DNA from: a virus
Length of the DNA: 61,804 nt
Strand: one strand, 5' to 3'
IMG/VR virus record: IMGVR_UViG_3300047392_000043
Span: 1-61,804 of that record
This document shows, piece by piece, positions 32,547 through 41,560 of this stretch (position 1 is the stretch's first letter; each line of letters begins with the position of its first letter). The notes under the pieces were generated by a model that saw only the letters and a program-made list of their open reading frames with translations, was not told where the DNA came from and made no database searches. The translations under genes were made by a program, and so were the position numbers.

Positions 32547-34004
32547 TTATTCTTCTTTATTTTCAACTGCCTCTCGTGCAGCCTGTGATTCTTCGTATTC
32601 TCGCTTACATTGATCGTAGAAATAACCAATTTCTGGAAACACTGTTTTAAAGTCAGTGCCGTTACGGCGATCATGTTCGGTAATATACAAGTAAAAATCC
32701 CTTCTACTTACCTGATTGTCTAAACTGCCTTGCCATTCTGCAGAAGCAATGTTATACACACGTTGCAGGTTTTCTACTTCATGGGGATAAAAGCCATCGT
32801 GGTAATCAACATATTGATATGTTGCAGTATTGTGACGCATAAACTGAATAGAACGATCAAGCAGGACAAGCATGTAAGGGTCAGCTAATAGAGAACTTAG
32901 ATAACGTGGATGACGTAAGTAAGGAAAGTCCAATCCCACACCGCGCATGCCTGAATTGTTAATACTAACACTTGGGGCTTGACGTAATGCCAACATATCA
33001 CGTAAGAATGATTCAAAGCGTGGAATACTTAACAAGTTAAATGTGACCATTACTGTAATGCTTAACGCAGGATAGCGCAGTGTGATATCCCACAATGTGC
33101 GATACCATTGTTTATAGTTTAGGCCTGTACGAATGTATTCTGCTTGGTCGCCCCAGGTGTCACAGCTTGTAAAGATTTTTAAACTCTTTACCAAATTGTT
33201 TTCTTGAATGTAGTTGGCCTTTTCTAAAAACTCATTTAATAGCTTTTCATCTACGCCCAAGTTACTGTTGATAGCCAGGTCAAGTTCGGGATTTGGATGT
33301 TCAATGATCCAGTCAAGTACTTTAAATGTGTCCTTGGCTAACAGCGGTTCCCCGCCAGTAATGCGGAATACTTTTAGCTTTGGATACAGTGTAGGCCACC
33401 ATGCCCAAAATGCTTCAATGTACGGATTGTGTTCTCTATTAGGAATAGGCATGCGGCCTTGGCGTTCTAATTTAATAATGTCACGATCAACCCGTCCGCC
33501 GTCGAGTAGTACAGGACCGTAGCGTTTGGCTTCTTGCATGATTGTACTGCTAATATCTGGACTACAATATGCACAACCAAAGTTACATACATTAGAAAAC
33601 GATACTTCTACATACGCAGGCGTAACATCAGCGTCCCAAGGCATTTGTGACGACTGCTTTAAAAATGGTTGTCCCCAGACTGGATCGGCACTTTTATGCA
33701 CACGGTCAGAGAAGTGGTGCCCAGGAGAGTCTTCGGCTTTCCAGCAGTAGTCACATTCACTTGGACGTTCGCCTTCCAACATCTTTTTACGTTGTTCTTT
33801 TTTAAACTTGGTATTGTGTAGGGCAGAAGGATTGGCAATAATTTCTTCTACGGGAATATGATGCGTAGCAGGGTGGTGACACGAGTGTGTTTGCCCAGTT
33901 GCAAGATGGATAGTTACTTGCTGCCATTTAGCCACACAATATGAACTGCTGACAGCGTCTAATTGTTGCTTGACCTTGTTTAAATGAATTTTAATTGGTT
34001 CCAC
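32547..34004 (-). CDS. Twitch-domain radical SAM enzyme
   Basis: 485 residues. The radical SAM cluster is Cys140, 144 and 147 in SNVCNFGCAYCSPD, with RITGGEPLLAKD as the GGE motif. N-terminal Cys23, Cys42, Cys84 and Cys87 (SECDYCWKAE) look like the extra-cluster twitch/SPASM-type ligands. Such proteins are frequent in glycan or peptide-modifying loci of environmental phages. It overlaps the following TEK-family gene by 14 bases, linking it to sugar chemistry. Substrate unknown. Confidence 0.8.
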   Translation of the reverse strand: MEPIKIHLNKVKQQLDAVSSSYCVAKWQQVTIHLATGQTHSCHHPATHHIPVEEIIANPSALHNTKFKKEQRKKMLEGERPSECDYCWKAEDSPGHHFSDRVHKSADPVWGQPFLKQSSQMPWDADVTPAYVEVSFSNVCNFGCAYCSPDISSTIMQEAKRYGPVLLDGGRVDRDIIKLERQGRMPIPNREHNPYIEAFWAWWPTLYPKLKVFRITGGEPLLAKDTFKVLDWIIEHPNPELDLAINSNLGVDEKLLNEFLEKANYIQENNLVKSLKIFTSCDTWGDQAEYIRTGLNYKQWYRTLWDITLRYPALSITVMVTFNLLSIPRFESFLRDMLALRQAPSVSINNSGMRGVGLDFPYLRHPRYLSSLLADPYMLVLLDRSIQFMRHNTATYQYVDYHDGFYPHEVENLQRVYNIASAEWQGSLDNQVSRRDFYLYITEHDRRNGTDFKTVFPEIGYFYDQCKREYEESQAAREAVENKEE

Positions 34005-35265
34005 ATTTACCTTCTAATGTACGTACTATGTCACGAGCAACAGTTGCTTTCATTTGGTTCTGATCTGTAACCAATTGTTGATTATGTTTGAGTACTGCCT
34101 GACATTGAGCCAGTATTGCATCAAATTCCTCGTCAGAAATACTTATCAGACGTTTTAACTCTCTTGCTACCAGATTGGCACGGGCAATTGGTTCTGGTTC
34201 CTCATCGTATTCCTCGTTAATGTACGGCGCAAACGTACGAAACCCAATTCGTTTTAAACCACGTAGATAGTAAGGCCCACTTAGTACTAAAAATATTTGC
34301 CCCGCAGCCATTGGCTTCCATATCTTTTCTGACGCAAATGCACTGTTAGTAAAGCACAATGTTTCCGTGACAAGATTGACAGGATGCTCACTATATAAGT
34401 CTGCGTTAAAGTCTAATGCATGATTGGTTTCAAAGTCTGTTCTGTCGGCTATCAATGGTAGCTTATTGTGTAACGTTTGAAACGCACTTTCATAACGATC
34501 TAAAAAGCCTACTTGCAGTTCTTTTAATTCGTCCCATAGTCTGCGTAAGTCCCATTGGTCTTTAGCCCATCCGATATCTGGTTCCTCAAAGTCTCGGGGC
34601 ATACTGATAGTACCGTGTTCGATTAATCCCCTACGTTCTAATATGGTCATCATCATAATGCGATGATAATGCGGGCGTCGATTTAAACTCATATAACGAC
34701 GACGTCTTGCGGTTTGTGCAGTGGCTTGTAATTGTCTGCTGGCCCATACTGCAAAGTATCCATAATATGAAACTGTCATTGCCGGACGAACACGATGTTG
34801 AGCGCACCACATTCTATAGTTGTCTTGTATGTTTAAGTCCCCACTTACATAAACAAGTCTATCTTCAAGACCGTGTTCCCTGCTCCAATTGTACAAGTCG
34901 CCAAACGCTTCTTCGCCAAAGCCTTCCATACTGTAATCAAGTACAATGCAACAAGAGTCGTCACGCCAAGCACGAAGTCTGTTATGGTCAGACGTAAACC
35001 ATTGGGTGATTAATTCAAGTTTGATTCTGTCCCAGCCACCGTGCAGTCCAATAACTACAACACCATTGGAATTATCTTTATAGTCAGGAAATGTTTTTAC
35101 AGTAATTTTAGATTTAAATTCGGGTAGTATGGTCGAATCAATTGCAGGTTGTACTGTAAAATGATCTATGTTGTCAGTGTTGTTAGTAATAAACTGCTGT
35201 AGATAGCTGTGCAATTCAAAAGGATTGTCATTTTTGTGATCACAGTACCATATCATTTCTTGCAT
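33991..35265 (-). CDS. Glycosyltransferase-like protein, phage TEK family
   Basis: About 424 residues from the ATG at 35265; ATG 35256 is an alternative. RRRYMSLNRRPHYHRIMMMT with GLIEHGTISMP is motif A; SAFASEKIWKPMAAGQIFLV with IGFRTFAPYINEEYDEE is motif B. It is the closest relative of the 29072-30202 product in overall plan. TATAAGTA lies 4 bases before the ATG, so it probably starts a late transcript. Confidence 0.55.
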   Translation of the reverse strand: MQEMIWYCDHKNDNPFELHSYLQQFITNNTDNIDHFTVQPAIDSTILPEFKSKITVKTFPDYKDNSNGVVVIGLHGGWDRIKLELITQWFTSDHNRLRAWRDDSCCIVLDYSMEGFGEEAFGDLYNWSREHGLEDRLVYVSGDLNIQDNYRMWCAQHRVRPAMTVSYYGYFAVWASRQLQATAQTARRRRYMSLNRRPHYHRIMMMTILERRGLIEHGTISMPRDFEEPDIGWAKDQWDLRRLWDELKELQVGFLDRYESAFQTLHNKLPLIADRTDFETNHALDFNADLYSEHPVNLVTETLCFTNSAFASEKIWKPMAAGQIFLVLSGPYYLRGLKRIGFRTFAPYINEEYDEEPEPIARANLVARELKRLISISDEEFDAILAQCQAVLKHNQQLVTDQNQMKATVARDIVRTLEGKCGTN

Positions 35266-35292
35266 GTGATACTTATAAAGCAAACGGCCAAG

Positions 35293-35336
35293 AAAAACCC
35301 CAACGTGCTTGGGTAATTAATCCGCAGAGGTTGGGG
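35293..35336 (-). terminator. Rho-independent terminator with alternative hairpin
   Basis: Minus strand: CCCCAAC (35336-35330) pairs with GTTGGGG (35304-35298), followed by TTTTT (35297-35293). A shorter, mutually exclusive hairpin CCCAA-GCACG-TTGGG (35313-35299) uses the same 3' arm. ACGG/CCGT outside adds a basal stem. It ends the endolysin-side transcript. Confidence 0.75.
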
Positions 35337-35351
35337 CCGTGTTAAGTTTAT

Positions 35352-35987
35352 TTATTCGCTGTCTAGCTCTTCGAGTACTTCTAAAATGTGCTCATAGTGC
35401 TTTTTACGATCAGCTAAACCAATTGTACCACCGTTGATCTTTTTAGTAACAGTAGTGACATCACCTTTGTCAGCCCAGTCATTTAAGCGGCGTGTGTTCC
35501 AGAACCAACCCGCACTTAATACTGCAACTGGGTTTTCAGCTACACAATCTGGATCAGTTAGTAAGTCCATGTCTAATGCTTTACCACATGCAGTATAGTT
35601 GTCCTTGCCAGTTAATTGGATTACGCCACGACCGCGATACTTGTAACCGTCGCCAGAACTTTCTGGCCCATTGCCCATACGGCCGCCATAAACACGGTTA
35701 GCAATCTTTTCTGGCTTACGTGCATAAGGTACAGCTGACTCCTCTGTAGGGAAATACTTTTTAAATGTACCAGTTAAGCCCTTGGCACTGTAGTTCAAGT
35801 TTTCTTGTGTTGCCGCAAAGTTGCCAGATTCGTGAGCAGTTTGTGCAATAAACATGGCCATACGCTTTGGCGTATCAATTTCAAAGTGTTCAAACGTTTC
35901 GTTTAAACCTTCTACAAACTTTTCTAAGTTGCTACGCTTGGCTTCGGGCAAGCATGCTTCTAAGATATCAATTGTTAATTCAATCAC
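35352..35987 (-). CDS. GH19 endolysin
   Basis: 211 residues, one domain. QTAHESGNF (catalytic Glu53), a middle with NRVYGGRMGNGPESSGDGYK, YRGRGVIQLTGKDNY and AVLSAGWFWNTRRLND are hallmarks of the GH19 chitinase/lysozyme family used by phages to cut peptidoglycan. No signal peptide, so it needs a holin or other release route. A second GH19 domain is in the 55918-57144 gene. Confidence 0.92.
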   Translation of the reverse strand: MIELTIDILEACLPEAKRSNLEKFVEGLNETFEHFEIDTPKRMAMFIAQTAHESGNFAATQENLNYSAKGLTGTFKKYFPTEESAVPYARKPEKIANRVYGGRMGNGPESSGDGYKYRGRGVIQLTGKDNYTACGKALDMDLLTDPDCVAENPVAVLSAGWFWNTRRLNDWADKGDVTTVTKKINGGTIGLADRKKHYEHILEVLEELDSE

Positions 35988-35999
35988 GACAATCTCCTG

Positions 36000-36614
36000 T
36001 TATTGATCTTTTTTAATAGCACGGGCGATTTCATGCGCCTTGTTAATAGTGCTTTTCTTTAATGGTGGCTTGTCACCTGTGCTTTTCATTGCTTGCGCCA
36101 TGCCAATTGCATATGGGTTTTTATCAGCTTCACGAATACCTACGTTGATTTTAGTCTTCTGCTGAAACTTTCTTAATACTTCAAACTCTTGCGGGCTAAT
36201 TTTACCAGCGTGATACATTTTATTTACTAAGGCTTGAATCTCTGGTGGAATGCCTATGGGATTTTGTTTCTTGCTTGGTGCATCGTAGTTGCGATCTACT
36301 CGAACTGAATCAGTGTCGGCTTGATTAAAGTAGTCGCGCATTTGTGCTAAACTGGCTTCATCAACTAAGTCTTCGTCAGCTTCGTTTTTCATTCGACGTT
36401 CAAACTCAGCTGACCAATCATCTTCTTTATGGTTAAAGGCATTGTCTAATGCCTTTGTACCTTGTTTAACAACATCACCTGGCTTGGCTACTTTACCGTA
36501 GTATTCTTTCTTTCCAGCATCATCTTCAATGCTGTCACGGCTACCACGATAACCTTGACTGTCCATTTCTCGAATAAAGTCTGGGCCTTTATCGCCTAAA
36601 TCTGAAAATTTCAT
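36000..36614 (-). CDS. Unrecognised late phage protein
   Basis: 204 residues, MKFSDLGDKGPDFIREM, a charged middle, PPEIQALVNKMYHAGKISPQ, EFEVLRKFQQKTKINVGIRE, and a C-terminal basic helix NPYAIGMAQAMKSTGDKPPL. I recall the last segment as recurrent in environmental phage proteins. Lies in the endolysin operon. Confidence 0.6.
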   Translation of the reverse strand: MKFSDLGDKGPDFIREMDSQGYRGSRDSIEDDAGKKEYYGKVAKPGDVVKQGTKALDNAFNHKEDDWSAEFERRMKNEADEDLVDEASLAQMRDYFNQADTDSVRVDRNYDAPSKKQNPIGIPPEIQALVNKMYHAGKISPQEFEVLRKFQQKTKINVGIREADKNPYAIGMAQAMKSTGDKPPLKKSTINKAHEIARAIKKDQ

Positions 36615-36616
36615 AA

Positions 36617-39376
36617 TTATGCTGCCTTATCGTTGCTATCAACACTTAACAAGATATTACCTGCCAATGCTGGATTGTTTTTAATCATTGCAAGTGCATA
36701 AGCATTTGCAGCCGCTTTATTTGCAAAGCTCTTTGGTACACCTTTTTGCTTGTACACTTTGCCCGAATCTTTAAAGCGAATGTAGTATGTGTATTGTGGA
36801 GCTTGGACTTCTGGACGATCCCAACCTTCATCATTGGCACCACCGTCTTGTTGATAAGCATAAGATTGACGCTTGCCCATACCTGCTACACTTGAGTCAT
36901 AATCACGTTGATAAGCATCACGGCGATCATAGCGTCCATAACCAGCTTCGGCCATTGCACTTTGCATGATATTGCCAACACGAGCAGCCGCTTGTTCACG
37001 TACACCACCGCCAAAATAAGCAATGATTTCTTTGAAACCTTCTTCGGTGTTTAGTGTATTTTGTAGCAGTTCTTTGCTGTCTGGCTTCATTTTATCAAAC
37101 TTGTCTAACAACTGTCGAGCAATGTTTGGAGCAATAACGCTTTCGGTACCGTCTGCTAATTCAATCTTAGTTGGCTTTTCGTAATCGCTTGCTTTACGAA
37201 TTTGCATGATAATGTTTTGATCAGCTGCCGCTTGATCGCCCGGAGTAGCTTCGTCACCATCAGCTTCTACCACTGGGTCTACACCAGCTTCTTGATCTAA
37301 ACGTTGTGTAATCCACTCATAAGGGTCACCCTCACGAGCCTTTTGTACGCCATATGGCATTTCGCCAGACTCTGAATAATATGCAAACAATGCGTCAAAG
37401 AAGTCTTGGTTTTCATCAATGTCGCCACCTGCTTTAAACTTGGCATAGTCAGCACTGTACTTGCTTAGGATACCTTCTAATGTGTCAGAACCTTCGCTAA
37501 ATGCCGCTGGCGGATTGTCACGCAACATTTGTTCAACGTGCTTGACCCAACCTGATACATCACTGCTACCAATTTCTTCTACATCACCTACAAAGTCAGC
37601 AACTTCGTCAATGGCTTGCATTACTAATACCGGACCATAATCTTTTAATAAATCTAAACGCTGAGTCATAATGCGTCGAGCAATAGCAGATGCTACTGGA
37701 CTATCTTCGCCTTCTTTGATTTGAACACCAGCTTGTTGCAATTGTTTAACTGCATCAGCATCTAAATTAACACTGCCGTCATCTTCTTGTTCTGTGTCTA
37801 ATTCAATTTGGCCATTCTTATTGAACTTGGCGTTAGTTGTTTTACCTGTTGGGGCAAATTGTGTGCGGCCTGTACCACCAGATGTACCTGTACTTGGGAT
37901 AGTACCTACTGTAGCGTTTGGATCACCTTCTAATACACCTTGCTTGCTTTCGCCAATCTTTTTAACTACTGCCGCGCCTGCTTGCGCTTGTTCAGGTGGT
38001 AGTGTGGCCAACTTAGCATTAGTGTATTGTGTAACTTTATCATCGCCGCCCAATTTGTCTGAAGCCATGTCCCATAGCTTTTCTACACCCTTCATGCCTA
38101 ACTTGGCCGCACTGTAAGCACCGTATGCGGCAAATGGGATACCTAACAATGGACCTAAGATAGCAACAATAGCAGGAGCGCCAGCGGCAGCTATCCCGCC
38201 CAATGCCAAGCCTGCGGCACCTTTTACTAGAGCTGGTGCATCTTCGTCCATCTTAGCGTAATCTTCGTGTCCAATGTAAAAATCAGTTTCAGGATCGTAG
38301 TACTTGCCTTCTTTTGGATCGTAATAAACAACTTTACCACTGCGAGTAGAGAATGGGCCTTCTAAGCCTGGACGCTCTGTGTAACGTTCTTTGTCAATAC
38401 CGCGAGTTACTGTGTAGCCTTCTGCTACGTCTTTCTTTTTAGCTGTAGGTGCTCTTAATACACCGTCTTTGTCTCTAACTAATCCAAGCATGGCAGACAT
38501 ATCTTTAGCACCTTTAAGCGCACCCTGAGCTAGTTTCTTTTCTTTTGACCCCATCTTAGGTGCAGAATCTTTTGAAGCTTCTTCTAAATCTTTTTTATTG
38601 TCTATATCCTTCTGACGTAAGCTGTTTTTCATCGTATCAATTTTCTTACCTGCGCCAACTTGATCAGCGTTTGCATCCTTGGCCGCTTGATTGTATGCAC
38701 GTTTTTGTTTCTTTAATTCTGCGCCTTCTGCTACACCTTCAGTTACTGCATGTGGATGACGAACGTATAATACATTACCACCGGACGTGATATAGTGTGG
38801 TAAGCGTTGGCTATCACCGTGCATGTATTCTGTACCTGCAACTGGGATACGGCGTACTTTATTGTCAATTCCGTAAATGATATAAGACTTACCATCTTGG
38901 CTTAGTCGGCTTTGATCGTAAATTACATGTTGCTGACCACCACCTGCGGCAGCTCGAGCACCTGCAACTCGTTGCTTACGAATTTCGTTTTGTTCAGCGT
39001 CCCATACTTGACGTTCGGTAGAGCGTTGGTGCTCACGCTGGCGTCTTAATTCTTTATAGTTAGGGCTAAAAATGTCAGACAACTGTTGGCCAACTGAATG
39101 ATTCAAACCTGGATAATGTGGATTTGCGCCGCCTTGTGCTTGTGCATTACTTGCGCCACTCATTGCCATACCGGCGGCAAGCGCGGCTGGTACAATCTTT
39201 TTAGCAACATGATGCAACATATCTTTCGCACCTTCAGACAATTCACCTTCGACAATTTGAATAGTGTCGTACGGATCCTTGTACTTTTTAATTTGCTCAA
39301 GTACAACACCTTCGTGTAAGCGGCTGGTAATTTGTTTAACTACACGGCCTTCGTTGATTAGTCTAATGCGAATCAT
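36617..39376 (-). CDS. Large modular late protein with repeated V-[AL]-E-G sites
   Basis: 919 residues. The N-terminus MIRIRLINEG resembles the short leader shared by other late proteins. Hydrophobic stretches at about 60-80 (VPAALAAGMAMSGASNAQAQ, signal-peptide-like but internal) and 383-425 (Gly/Ala-rich double helix). Linkers EGVAEG (213-218), DVAEG (316-320) and GVLEG (480-484) divide it into modules. The C-terminal part has YTYYIRFKDSGKVYKQKG. It may be a capsid-delivered polyprotein cut by the prohead protease (inference), or a tape-measure or core protein. No enzyme motif is evident. Confidence 0.6.
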   Translation of the reverse strand: MIRIRLINEGRVVKQITSRLHEGVVLEQIKKYKDPYDTIQIVEGELSEGAKDMLHHVAKKIVPAALAAGMAMSGASNAQAQGGANPHYPGLNHSVGQQLSDIFSPNYKELRRQREHQRSTERQVWDAEQNEIRKQRVAGARAAAGGGQQHVIYDQSRLSQDGKSYIIYGIDNKVRRIPVAGTEYMHGDSQRLPHYITSGGNVLYVRHPHAVTEGVAEGAELKKQKRAYNQAAKDANADQVGAGKKIDTMKNSLRQKDIDNKKDLEEASKDSAPKMGSKEKKLAQGALKGAKDMSAMLGLVRDKDGVLRAPTAKKKDVAEGYTVTRGIDKERYTERPGLEGPFSTRSGKVVYYDPKEGKYYDPETDFYIGHEDYAKMDEDAPALVKGAAGLALGGIAAAGAPAIVAILGPLLGIPFAAYGAYSAAKLGMKGVEKLWDMASDKLGGDDKVTQYTNAKLATLPPEQAQAGAAVVKKIGESKQGVLEGDPNATVGTIPSTGTSGGTGRTQFAPTGKTTNAKFNKNGQIELDTEQEDDGSVNLDADAVKQLQQAGVQIKEGEDSPVASAIARRIMTQRLDLLKDYGPVLVMQAIDEVADFVGDVEEIGSSDVSGWVKHVEQMLRDNPPAAFSEGSDTLEGILSKYSADYAKFKAGGDIDENQDFFDALFAYYSESGEMPYGVQKAREGDPYEWITQRLDQEAGVDPVVEADGDEATPGDQAAADQNIIMQIRKASDYEKPTKIELADGTESVIAPNIARQLLDKFDKMKPDSKELLQNTLNTEEGFKEIIAYFGGGVREQAAARVGNIMQSAMAEAGYGRYDRRDAYQRDYDSSVAGMGKRQSYAYQQDGGANDEGWDRPEVQAPQYTYYIRFKDSGKVYKQKGVPKSFANKAAANAYALAMIKNNPALAGNILLSVDSNDKAA

Positions 39377-39387
39377 TTTTGTCCCTT

Positions 39388-40263
39388 TTATGGTTTATCG
39401 TGAATTTCTGGCTGATCATCTGTGCCGCCAATTATTTTGTATGTTAGGCCCATTTTTTTAATTTTGGCCAACATTTCTTTGTATTCTTCTGCGCCTTGTG
39501 CTACTAACACAGTGTCGCTATCGTCTTGCCCAAATTCATGGGGGTCAATTATTTTATTATTCCAATAATTGCCAATTTTGTACCAATCTAAATCCCCAGG
39601 TGTATTTACTACAATGGTATATTTTGGATTAGATAGCGTGTCTTTGGCATAACCTTGTGGATCAGGCTCTCGTGTTAAACCTTCCATTAAGCGATAGTTT
39701 TGTGTTGCTTGTTCTACTACACGAATACACTCGCGAATAAAGTTTGCATCCTCATCTGTAATACCACGGCTTCCACGACCGCCTTTGCGTCTTAATCGTG
39801 CAAGTTCATTGTAAGCGGCTACAATGGTATTGATTGTGTTTGTTAATTGTTTAATGTTTTCAGCAGAGCGACGGAATGCACCACCATGTTCAATGCTGAG
39901 ATCTTGTGCTAGTGCGGCGGCCTCTTTACGTGCTTTATCACGTAGAGCTTTTAAGCTATAACGGCCGGCACCACCTAATACTGCTACTTCTGTGTCGCTC
40001 ATTGGGTTTTCACGATCTAAACGATAGATAACATTATCGTGATTTAATACGTGTGCTTCTTCTACGTTTTCAAACACACCTTGACCAATTCCCTTAGGAC
40101 CCGGTACATACTTTTGTCCAACAGCGGCTCTAGCGTTCTTTCGCTTTTCTTTTGGTGTCTTACCACGTACAAACAGCGGATAAGCCACTGTAGCGATGTC
40201 AGCAGACGCAGTTGCACCAGCAGAAGCATCTTCAGACATCATAATTAATTCACGTAGTTTCAT
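39388..40263 (-). CDS. Late phage protein with leader peptide
   Basis: 291 residues, MKLRELIMMSEDAS..., with GQGVFENVEEAHVLNHDNVI, LKALRDKARKEAAALAQDLS and a C-terminal KYTIVVNTPGDLDWYKIGNY. AATAAATA ends 5 bases before the ATG and there is no Shine-Dalgarno. I recall related proteins in cyanophages as hypotheticals. Likely a virion-associated or internal protein. Confidence 0.6.
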   Translation of the reverse strand: MKLRELIMMSEDASAGATASADIATVAYPLFVRGKTPKEKRKNARAAVGQKYVPGPKGIGQGVFENVEEAHVLNHDNVIYRLDRENPMSDTEVAVLGGAGRYSLKALRDKARKEAAALAQDLSIEHGGAFRRSAENIKQLTNTINTIVAAYNELARLRRKGGRGSRGITDEDANFIRECIRVVEQATQNYRLMEGLTREPDPQGYAKDTLSNPKYTIVVNTPGDLDWYKIGNYWNNKIIDPHEFGQDDSDTVLVAQGAEEYKEMLAKIKKMGLTYKIIGGTDDQPEIHDKP

Positions 40264-40375
40264 AGATATATTTATTGTTTTTGCACATTAACCTTCACTC
40301 TATTTACCAAACACGAAAGTGGTCCTGTTTTTGGTCCATTTTAATAAATACTACTATAGATAAAGGATTGCCAAG
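40264..40375. promoter_or_regulatory. Divergent region with late-type AATAAATA boxes
   Basis: 112 bases between divergent genes. Minus-strand AATAAATA is 5 bases before the ATG at 40263; plus-strand AATAAATA (about 40343-40350) lies about 25 bases before the ATG at 40376, followed by AAAGGA. Both resemble the T4 late box TATAAATA. A GGTCC direct repeat (ggtcctgtttttggtcc) sits between. Confidence 0.55.
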
Positions 40376-40657
40376 ATGGGTGAGTTTTTCAAATTAGTAG
40401 CAGAGGTAGGCTTTCCAATTGCTGCCGCTATTGCCGCTGGCTACTTTGTATTTTTAACGCTAAAGTTTATTTTAGCTGGTGTTACATCAAGTGTAGCAAG
40501 CCTTAAAGGCATCATTGAAGCCTTAGATAATCGTGTTAAAACAATGAACCACGACGTTATTCGCATTGACACTATTGTGTCTAATGCCTTAGGCTTAAAG
40601 CCAGACACATCACGTATTGCGCGAGCAGACGGTAAAAACGATGCGAGACGCGATTAA
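40376..40657 (+). CDS. Small membrane protein with coiled-coil tail (copy 1)
   Basis: 93 residues. One N-terminal transmembrane helix (GFPIAAAIAAGYFVFLTLKFI), then an amphipathic helix (IIEALDNRVKTMNHDVIRID). Same plan as the gene two positions downstream. Could be holin- or spanin-like, but no family was recognised. AAAGGA 10-12 bases upstream of the ATG. Confidence 0.65.
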   Translation: MGEFFKLVAEVGFPIAAAIAAGYFVFLTLKFILAGVTSSVASLKGIIEALDNRVKTMNHDVIRIDTIVSNALGLKPDTSRIARADGKNDARRD

Positions 40658-40857
40658 TGCTACACTTTGATTACAACTGGGATCTAAGACCAGATAGAAT
40701 TATACTTGACGAGGAATTAAACATTGACCGTTTAGGTTGGAAAGCCGGCGACTATTTTAAAGTCGTCAATGTAAATGGCCGTGCAATGTTAATTAAAGTA
40801 GATCCACTTACAGCGTTTGTTCGCGATGGCGGTGCAGAATTGGCAGGAAAAGAATAA
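40657..40857 (+). CDS. Small phage protein, unknown
   Basis: 66 residues, MLHFDYNWDLRPDRIILDEE, ending KVDPLTAFVRDGG. Strand-rich, possibly an SH3-like or OB-like small barrel (WKAGDYFKVVNVNGRAMLIK). Start and stop overlap both flanking membrane genes (TAATG), so the three are translated together. Confidence 0.6.
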   Translation: MLHFDYNWDLRPDRIILDEELNIDRLGWKAGDYFKVVNVNGRAMLIKVDPLTAFVRDGGAELAGKE

Positions 40858-41186
40858 TGGATATTGCAACACTAATCAACAAATACGGCTTCCCGATTGT
40901 GGCCGCAGGCGGCATGGGATACTTGATATTTTACGTATGGCAATGGGCAACACAAGATATTAAGCCAGTGTTAAGCGCGGCTTCTAATACGTTAATTGCA
41001 CTAATTGATCGTGTGCGTATGCTAGACAACGATTTAATTCGCTTAAATCAAAAGGTAGATGTAGTGCTACACCTACGTGGCAAGATCATTGACGGTGAGC
41101 GTGTAGTTGAACAGCAAAAAGTAGATCGCGAAGCTGATGAAAAGTTCCGCGATGCTGTTAATATGGACAAGCCAGTTAAGAAATAA
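40857..41186 (+). CDS. Small membrane protein with coiled-coil tail (copy 2)
   Basis: 109 residues. GFPIVAAGGMGYLIFYVWQW as membrane helix, then ALIDRVRMLDNDLIRLNQKV as coiled coil and a charged tail. It shares the GFPI(A/V)AA start and tail pattern with 40376-40657, so the two are paralogues. A role as two-subunit holin/antiholin or membrane scaffold is possible (inference). Confidence 0.65.
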   Translation: MDIATLINKYGFPIVAAGGMGYLIFYVWQWATQDIKPVLSAASNTLIALIDRVRMLDNDLIRLNQKVDVVLHLRGKIIDGERVVEQQKVDREADEKFRDAVNMDKPVKK

Positions 41187-41559
41187 TCAAGCCGTCCTGA
41201 GCAAAACCCTCAACAACCGAGTCATAATAATGCTGACTCGGTTTTTCATTGGCAAGTTTTGTTCTATAATGCGGGGTCATATAATATACCCAAGCACGTT
41301 TATTCTGACGATCATGTTCTACATTGGCTACAACACGGTCATAAAATGTAGGATACCCTTCGCGGTAATCTAAATCCTGCAATTCTGTTTCATCAATGTC
41401 CCACAATATACCAACTGTGGCATCGCCCTTTGATTCGAATACGTTAGCAAACTGTAGCATTTCCCACTTGTAATCTAATAGTACTGCGGGACCCAAACGC
41501 TTACTGGTTTTAGACATAGCATTATTATTGGTATTCATACCATATGCAAAATATAACAA
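41176..41559 (-). CDS. Gamma-glutamylcyclotransferase-like protein (AIG2 fold)
   Basis: 127 residues. YFAYGMNTN at the start is the substrate loop of GGCT/AIG2 proteins; GILWDIDETELQDLDYREGY carries the expected Asp/Glu and YREGYPTFY the conserved tail. Family enzymes release 5-oxoproline from gamma-glutamyl amines. In a phage it might act on glutathione-type or gamma-glutamyl-modified substrates; the amidoligase-like gene at 46.6 kb could be a functional counterpart (speculative). Confidence 0.75.
   Translation of the reverse strand: MLYFAYGMNTNNNAMSKTSKRLGPAVLLDYKWEMLQFANVFESKGDATVGILWDIDETELQDLDYREGYPTFYDRVVANVEHDRQNKRAWVYYMTPHYRTKLANEKPSQHYYDSVVEGFAQDGLIIS
41215..41246 (+). terminator. 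Rho-independent terminator of the plus-strand operon
   Basis: AACCGAGTCA (41215-41224), 9-base loop, TGACTCGGTT (41234-41243) and T-run. A perfect 10-bp stem. It lies about 30 bases after the last plus-strand stop and inside the 3' coding end of the opposite AIG2-like gene. Confidence 0.85.
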
Positions 41560-41560
41560 C

